A stretch of 43,228 bases of DNA from JBCAWW01 sp039024315 (GTDB lineage Bacteria > Bacteroidota > Bacteroidia > J057): contig JBCCQN010000046.1 of NCBI GenBank assembly GCA_039024315.1, positions 1-43,228 of the forward strand, written 5' to 3'. Shown one piece after another: positions 39,482 to 43,228 of the stretch. The notes beneath the pieces are model-generated. The model did not search any database and was not told the DNA's origin. It saw nothing but the letters and a program-made list of their open reading frames with translations. How positions within the stretch are numbered: the stretch's first letter is position 1; each line of letters begins with the position of its first letter. The position numbers and the translations under genes were made by a program.

Positions 39482-40252
39482 ATGGAACTAATTGGACTAA
39501 TCCCAGCCGGCGGCTCGGCCAAACGTTTGGGAAGACTTGCCTGCAGTAAAGAAATATTTCCTGTTGGCTTTGATGAGCAAGGCAGACCTAAAGCCATCTC
39601 TCAGCATTTATTAGAAAAATACCAAGCCGCAGCCTGCCAGAAGGTCTATTTTATCTTGAGAGAAGGCAAGTGGGACATCCCAACCTATTATGGCGATGGT
39701 CAAGATTTTGGGATGGACTTTGGGTATTTGATGCTCCGCCACCTCTATGGCGTACCTTATACCGTAGACCAAGCTTATCCATTTATCAAAGAGGCCCGAG
39801 TGATGTTAGGATTTCCGGATATGCTCTACGAACCTGCTGATGTGTTTGCGCAATTAGTTGCCTTGCATCAAAGTTCAGGCGCAGACCTAGTCTTGGGATT
39901 GTATCAAGTAGAAAACGAATACGAAGCCAGCAAAAGCGATATGGTCGCTTGGGACAAAACGACTGGCGACATCATCGACATTCAGATCAAACCAGCCCAG
40001 ACAGATCGACGCTTTGCGTGGACCAATATGGTCTGGGGACCCCGCTTTACAAATTTTTTACATGAATTTATTGGCTTAGATTTGCAAAAGAGGCAGGAGG
40101 ATACGAATATGCCTGAAATTCATTTCTCGGAAATTTTACTAACTGCAATAGAGGCAGGTTTGAGGGTAAAAATCAAAGCATTTGCTGAGCAAAAATTCCT
40201 CGATGTGGGAACCCTTAAGAGTATGCGAACCGCTTGGGAGCGAATGCTCTAG
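39482..40252 (+). CDS. Sugar nucleotidyltransferase (RmlA-like fold)
   Basis: 256 residues from ATG 39482; the longer open frame to 39326 lies over the divergent promoter region. The N-terminal LIPAGGSAKRLGRLACSKEIFPVG is the nucleotide-binding loop (GGSAKRL in place of GGxGTRL) with the PK(E) motif as SKEIFPV. VMLGFPDMLYEPADVF is the metal-binding region and KFLDVGTLKSMRTAW the C-terminal motif. It joins a sugar-1-phosphate to an NTP for glycan synthesis; which sugar and nucleotide are not visible. It lies 135 bp ahead of rfbF in the same direction. Confidence 0.85.
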   Translation: MELIGLIPAGGSAKRLGRLACSKEIFPVGFDEQGRPKAISQHLLEKYQAAACQKVYFILREGKWDIPTYYGDGQDFGMDFGYLMLRHLYGVPYTVDQAYPFIKEARVMLGFPDMLYEPADVFAQLVALHQSSGADLVLGLYQVENEYEASKSDMVAWDKTTGDIIDIQIKPAQTDRRFAWTNMVWGPRFTNFLHEFIGLDLQKRQEDTNMPEIHFSEILLTAIEAGLRVKIKAFAEQKFLDVGTLKSMRTAWERML

Positions 40253-40321
40253 CGATGTTTACTGCTCAAGGATGGATATTGGCCGTTGGGCATGTATGTT
40301 AGTAAACTGGATGCATAAGGA

Positions 40322-40352
40322 TTGAGAGAAACGGCTATTTGCTTTATTTTTG
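40322..40352 (+). promoter_or_regulatory. Candidate rfbF promoter
   Basis: TTG (40322-40324), 20 bp, then TATTTTTG (40345-40352), a full match to TAnnTTTG, 35 bp before the rfbF ATG. Confidence 0.45.
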
Positions 40353-40387
40353 TCATAACAGAAAAATTAACCCTGAAAAGGTCCAAT

Positions 40388-41206
40388 ATGAAAGTTTTAC
40401 TTCTTGCTGGTGGATTTGGCACCAGACTAGCCGAGCTCACCAATGTCATTCCCAAGCCTATGGCAGAGATTGGCGGACGCCCCATTTTGTGGCATATCAT
40501 GAAGAGTTATTCTTTTTATGGCTTCAATGAGTTTATCATACTCTGCGGCTATAAAGGTGACTATATCAAAAGCTACTTCGCCAACTACTTTTTGCAGCGA
40601 AGCGACCTCACTTTTGATCTCCGCGACAACTCTATGGAGATCCATAAAAATAGAGCTGAGCCTTGGAAGGTGACCTTATTGGACACAGGCCTCAATACCA
40701 TGACCGGTGGTCGTATCAAGCAAGCGGCTGATTACATTGGGGATGAAAAGTTCTTATTGACCTACGGAGACGGTGTATCCGATGTCAACATCAGCAAATT
40801 GATGGACTTCCACAATGCTCATAACGGTTTGATTACCATGACTACTGTTGATGTTTCCGGACGTTATGGCGCCCCTTATATCGGCGATAACCAACAAGTA
40901 GAGTCTTTCATCGAAAAACCCACCGGTGAAGGCAACTGGATCAACGGAGGTTTCTTTGTTTGCGATCCTAAGGTTCTTGAATACATCCCTGAAGGAACGG
41001 AAGGGAACAAGCATATGTTCGAGCACATGCCCATGCAAAACCTAGCCAAAGACGGCGAGCTTTATGCATATAAACACCAAGGGTTTTGGCAGTGCATGGA
41101 CACACTAGCCGACAAAAACAAATTAGAAGGTCTTTGGAAGCGCAACGAGGCAGCTTGGACACCTGAAAAAATGTCAGCGCGCTATGGCATCGAGATCATG
41201 AACTAA
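40388..41206 (+). CDS. rfbF: Glucose-1-phosphate cytidylyltransferase
   Basis: 272 residues from ATG 40388 (the open frame begins earlier but lacks a natural start). LLLAGGFGTRLAELTNVIPKPMAEIGGRPILWHIMKSYSFYGFNEFI is the strongly conserved N-terminus of RfbF, which makes CDP-glucose from CTP and glucose-1-phosphate, the first step to CDP-3,6-dideoxyhexoses and related O-antigen or capsule sugars. LTYGDGVSDV binds metal, and WINGGFFVCDP and FWQCMDTLADK complete the family pattern. The next pathway gene (rfbG) is not found here; a terminator follows directly, so rfbF stands alone. Confidence 0.94.
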   Translation: MKVLLLAGGFGTRLAELTNVIPKPMAEIGGRPILWHIMKSYSFYGFNEFIILCGYKGDYIKSYFANYFLQRSDLTFDLRDNSMEIHKNRAEPWKVTLLDTGLNTMTGGRIKQAADYIGDEKFLLTYGDGVSDVNISKLMDFHNAHNGLITMTTVDVSGRYGAPYIGDNQQVESFIEKPTGEGNWINGGFFVCDPKVLEYIPEGTEGNKHMFEHMPMQNLAKDGELYAYKHQGFWQCMDTLADKNKLEGLWKRNEAAWTPEKMSARYGIEIMN

Positions 41207-41228
41207 TAACAAAACTGATCGATAAAAG

Positions 41229-41260
41229 AATCCCGTTCGTATAATGAGCGGGATTTTTTT
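41229..41260 (+). terminator. Terminator of rfbF
   Basis: A 10-bp stem AATCCCGTTC/GAGCGGGATT with one wobble pair and a 7-nt loop, followed by seven Ts, 23 bp past the stop. Confidence 0.88.
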
Positions 41261-41332
41261 GCTTAGTCTTTTGGGGTTTACTTCCCTTCAGCTATGAGGG
41301 AGCGCTAGTCGAGGGACCTTTGTAGTTCTTCT

Positions 41333-41350
41333 CCGCTGCGCGGAACGCTT
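41333..41350 (+). repeat. GC-rich mini-hairpin element
   Basis: CCGC-TGC-GCGG-AACGCTT, identical over 18 bases to the copy at 2230, in the convergent space between rfbF and rpmA. Confidence 0.75.
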
Positions 41351-41438
41351 ATCCCTCAAGTTACTTCGGCCCTGCTCCAGCATGACAATACACGGGTCTT
41401 GACCAAGGTCTCAAATTCTCTATTATTTTCCCACACAA

Positions 41439-41528
41439 ATAAGTACTGAGTAAAAAGGTTCTGCTGAACCATATAACCCCATTTTCCTAGGTCTTACTAC
41501 TAAATACTCTTGTCTAAGTACTTAAAAT
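41439..41528. repeat. AT-rich dispersed elements in inverted pair
   Basis: Arm 1 (41441-41457, AAGTACTGAGTAAAAAG) is the inverted form of the 34778 copy. Arm 2 (41491-41528) aligns with 33849-33886 and with the minus strand of 5198-5236, sharing CTTGTCTAAGTACTTAAAA-like sequence. Confidence 0.65.
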
Positions 41529-41546
41529 GAGCGTTCTGCGCAGCAG
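41529..41546 (-). repeat. GC-rich mini-hairpin with compensatory stem change
   Basis: Minus strand: CTGC-TGC-GCAG-AACGCTC. Both arms changed relative to CCGC/GCGG, so pairing is kept. Confidence 0.75.
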
Positions 41547-41548
41547 AC

Positions 41549-41579
41549 AAAAAAAACCCAGTGAATTAATCACTAGGTT
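41549..41579 (-). terminator. Terminator of the rplU-rpmA operon
   Basis: Arms AACCTAGTGA/TCACTGGGTT (one wobble) on the minus strand, then eight Ts, 24 bp past the rpmA stop. Confidence 0.85.
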
Positions 41580-41602
41580 CTATCTTTTGAAGTAGTTAAG
41601 GC

Positions 41603-41869
41603 TTAAGCTTCTGCTTCTACGCTTACTACTTTACGGGTTTTTTGATTGAAGGTGCGATCAGTAAACTTCACTACTCCGTCTTTCAAGGCATAAAGTGTAT
41701 GATCTTTACCTAGACCAACGTTGGCACCGGCACGAAACTTAGTACCGCGCTGGCGAACGATGATGTTGCCTGCTACTACTGCTTGGCCGCCAAACATTTT
41801 CACGCCGAGGCGTTTCGATTCTGATTCACGTCCGTTACGGGAGCTACCTCCACCTTTCTTGTGAGCCAT
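41603..41869 (-). CDS. rpmA: Ribosomal protein bL27
   Basis: 88 residues, full length. The N-terminus AHKKGGGSSRNGRESESKRLGVK is the conserved tail that reaches the peptidyl-transferase centre, and there is no N-terminal extension of the kind cleaved in Firmicutes. FGGQAVVAGNIIVRQRGTKFRAG is the core. It follows rplU after 75 bp in the usual L21-L27 order. The gap contains a decayed 8-bp tandem repeat rather than a promoter, so cotranscription from the rplU promoter is expected. Confidence 0.97.
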   Translation of the reverse strand: MAHKKGGGSSRNGRESESKRLGVKMFGGQAVVAGNIIVRQRGTKFRAGANVGLGKDHTLYALKDGVVKFTDRTFNQKTRKVVSVEAEA

Positions 41870-41907
41870 AATGTTTTTTTATTTTGCGAATTGTTGAGTT
41901 TTGAAGG

Positions 41908-41942
41908 ATTCAAATATTCAACCATTCAGTGATTCAACAATT
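41908..41942. repeat. Decayed 8-bp tandem repeat between rplU and rpmA
   Basis: Units ATTCAAAT, ATTCAACC, ATTCAGTG, ATTCAACA and a partial ATT: the same 8-bp period and core as the perfect array at 2327-2380, with drift in the last three bases. A short inverted match (AATTGTTGA, 41889-41897) precedes it. Confidence 0.65.
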
Positions 41943-41944
41943 AG

Positions 41945-42253
41945 TTATCCGATGCTTTCAATTTCAATCTGAGTGAGCGCCTGTCGGTGCCCGTTCTTTT
42001 TGCGATAGCCTTTACGGCGCTTTTTGTGGAAGACAATAATTTTCTTGTCCTTGACATGGTCTATTACCTTGGCGGTAACCGTAACTCCGGAAACGGTAGG
42101 CGTACCAACGCTTACCTGATCGTCATTGTCAACCAATAACACATCTTCGAAAGAAACGGTCTCCCCGGCTTCCTCTTGGAGGCGATTAACCAGCAATTGC
42201 TGGCCGGCTGCGACCTTGTACTGCTTACCTTTAATACTAACGATGGCGTACAT
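41945..42253 (-). CDS. rplU: Ribosomal protein bL21
   Basis: 102 residues, full length. YAIVSIKGKQYKV at the N-terminus and HKKRRKGYRKKNGHRQALTQIEI at the C-terminus are diagnostic for bL21, a 23S rRNA-binding protein of the large subunit. First gene of the rplU-rpmA operon, with a consensus promoter whose -7 box ends 28 bp upstream of the start codon. Confidence 0.97.
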   Translation of the reverse strand: MYAIVSIKGKQYKVAAGQQLLVNRLQEEAGETVSFEDVLLVDNDDQVSVGTPTVSGVTVTAKVIDHVKDKKIIVFHKKRRKGYRKKNGHRQALTQIEIESIG

Positions 42254-42281
42254 AATGTTCGAAATGATTTTTTAGAGTCTG

Positions 42282-42312
42282 CAAAGGTAGGAATTTTGCG
42301 CATTAAGCCAAA
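42282..42312 (-). promoter_or_regulatory. Consensus Bacteroidota promoter of rplU-rpmA
   Basis: Minus strand: TTTG (42312-42309), exactly 19 bp, TACCTTTG (42289-42282). This is a full match to TTTG-N19-TAnnTTTG, as expected for a strongly expressed ribosomal operon. Confidence 0.85.
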
Positions 42313-42328
42313 GCTTTTATCACAAATC

Positions 42329-43228
42329 CTACTCTTCTAACCAAAGTATTTTCCCTGCCGTGCCACAGACTAAAGTTTTGCCTCCTCCCAGCATTTGCAC
42401 TTGCCACCAATCTGCCTTGATGTCAAGCTTTATTCTCTGCCAAGTCTGACCTCCATCCTGCGTACGAAAAATCAAGCCCTTATCTCCTACTACATAGCCA
42501 TTTTCAGGGTCTATGAAGGATACATCGTGATAGCGGTGAGCTGGATTGGTGGCTAAATTGCCATTGCGCAGGCGCTCCCAGGTTTCTCCTTGATCAGTAG
42601 TTTTCATGATGGTACCCGTCCGGCCTACTGCATAACCAAGCTGCTCAGTAGGAAAAGCAAGGGCCGAGAAAAATTCTCTTCTCGCTTCGGTAAAGTCCCA
42701 ACTATCCCCTCCATTTTCTGATTTGAGGATCACTCCATAGCCACAAGCAAAGCCAATAGACGAATTGACAAAAGCGACATCCCTTAGTTCGAAATCAAAG
42801 GTATCGACCAAAGCCCAATTTTGGCCTCCATTTAGGCTACGCTCCATGATGCCATAAGAGTAGCCATTGCCCCCTACCGCAAAAACTTTCTCCGCATCGG
42901 CATAAGCAATGGCTTGCATCTGTTGCCAGTATTGGGATTGTATCACTCGCCAAGTCTTGCCTCCGTCTTGGGTAAATAAGTACTTACCACCAATCCCACA
43001 GGCGACACCGTGCTGATCATCAAAAAAATTAATATCAAATAAAGTCTGATCGAAAACGGGTTCCAAGTCGATGGGATTCCAACTCTCCCCTCCATCATCA
43101 GTAGTTTGCAGGACAGTTTCGGAGAAGCGTTCGCCACCGGCAACAAAGCCCCGCTCAGCATCAAAAAAGTAGGCCCCTCGCAGCGGTCCTTCGCTATTGA
43201 GTTCGACGAGTACAAAAGCGGGAGTTAA
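42329..43228 (-). CDS. YCF48-like Asp-box propeller protein (5'-partial)
   Basis: The frame is open to the right edge (exactly 300 codons with the stop), so the true start lies beyond the window; a TTG at 43066 is internal. Six Asp-box motifs of the form (T/N)xxGGxxW are visible: TTDDGGESW, FTQDGGKTW, RSLNGGQNW, KSENGGDSW, KTTDQGETW and RTQDGGQTW. They mark a sialidase-like or YCF48-like beta-propeller. The C-terminus (KILWLEE) is not a T9SS sorting domain. Such proteins are usually exported; an N-terminal signal would be outside the window. Function unknown. Confidence 0.85.
   Translation of the reverse strand, partial: LTPAFVLVELNSEGPLRGAYFFDAERGFVAGGERFSETVLQTTDDGGESWNPIDLEPVFDQTLFDINFFDDQHGVACGIGGKYLFTQDGGKTWRVIQSQYWQQMQAIAYADAEKVFAVGGNGYSYGIMERSLNGGQNWALVDTFDFELRDVAFVNSSIGFACGYGVILKSENGGDSWDFTEARREFFSALAFPTEQLGYAVGRTGTIMKTTDQGETWERLRNGNLATNPAHRYHDVSFIDPENGYVVGDKGLIFRTQDGGQTWQRIKLDIKADWWQVQMLGGGKTLVCGTAGKILWLEE

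Larger units (their letters stand above)
41207..41602. other. 396-bp convergent intergenic region built from repeats
   Basis: No gene seen. From left to right: the rfbF terminator (41229-41260), a GAGGGA-rich stretch (41290-41320), a GC-rich mini-hairpin (41333-41350), CCAGCATGACAAT (41378-41390), an AT-rich repeat arm (41439-41457), its inverted partner (41491-41528), a second, inverted mini-hairpin (41529-41546) and the rpmA terminator (41549-41579). Confidence 0.6.

Noticed and set aside
41261..41548. A tRNA or small RNA gene in the rfbF-rpmA space
   Set aside because: No cloverleaf or T-loop sequence was found; the stretch is explained by dispersed repeats and two terminators.

Overview
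The window looks like chromosomal DNA of a Bacteroidota bacterium, most likely a marine, polysaccharide-degrading member of the Saprospiria (Lewinella/Saprospira-like; an inference from gene content, not a database match). Evidence: three proteins end in type IX secretion (T9SS) sorting domains. Shine-Dalgarno sequences are rare and several starts are TTG. Two genes have textbook Bacteroidota promoters of the form TTTG-N19-TAnnTTTG. There is no rRNA, tRNA, insertion sequence, phage or CRISPR array.

Layout. 1-2171: C-terminal part of a giant secreted protein built from ~110-residue repeats. 2396-12047: seven leftward genes (DASS carboxylate transporter, FMN 2-hydroxyacid dehydrogenase, IolW-like dehydrogenase, asnS, FtsB/DivIC-like protein, T9SS propeller protein, OppA-like lipoprotein). 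At 11921-12010, beside the start of parA, lies a cluster of DnaA boxes including a 26-bp near-perfect palindrome; transcription diverges here, so this is a candidate replication origin or DnaA-controlled promoter. 12084-18751: parA, plsY, a second DASS transporter, an SDR, fabD and a novel protein with 42-residue repeats between two TonB-C-like modules. 18828-22474: gluQ, a CrtI-like oxidoreductase, a PTPS/QueD protein and folE. 22558-24393: a secreted papain-like (AvrRpt2/C70-type) protease behind a propeller-like region.

24672-33762 is a carbohydrate block: a rightward SDR / Tat-exported TIM-barrel / nucleoside-hydrolase lipoprotein operon, a tightly overlapping leftward operon (GH88 hydrolase, sugar isomerase, Gfo/Idh/MocA dehydrogenase, SDR), and a divergent lipoprotein fusing a PmoA-like (DUF6807) domain to a sulfatase. 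Together they suggest handling of a sulfated, uronate-containing glycan, although no SusC/SusD pair is present. 33921-39387: a zinc-ribbon membrane protein, a secreted GH5-CBM6-CBM6 glucanase and a sodium:solute symporter with a small DUF3311-like partner. 39482-41206: two sugar nucleotidyltransferases (the second rfbF). 41603-42253: rpmA and rplU. 42329-end: a partial Asp-box (YCF48-like) propeller protein.

Three families of short dispersed repeats occupy the spaces between genes, mostly at 3' ends: a GC-rich mini-hairpin (CYGC-NNN-GCRG-AACG) with compensatory stem changes that also occurs in frame inside genes; an AT-rich element related to CTTTCTACTTAATACT; and an 8-bp tandem repeat (CAACAATT).
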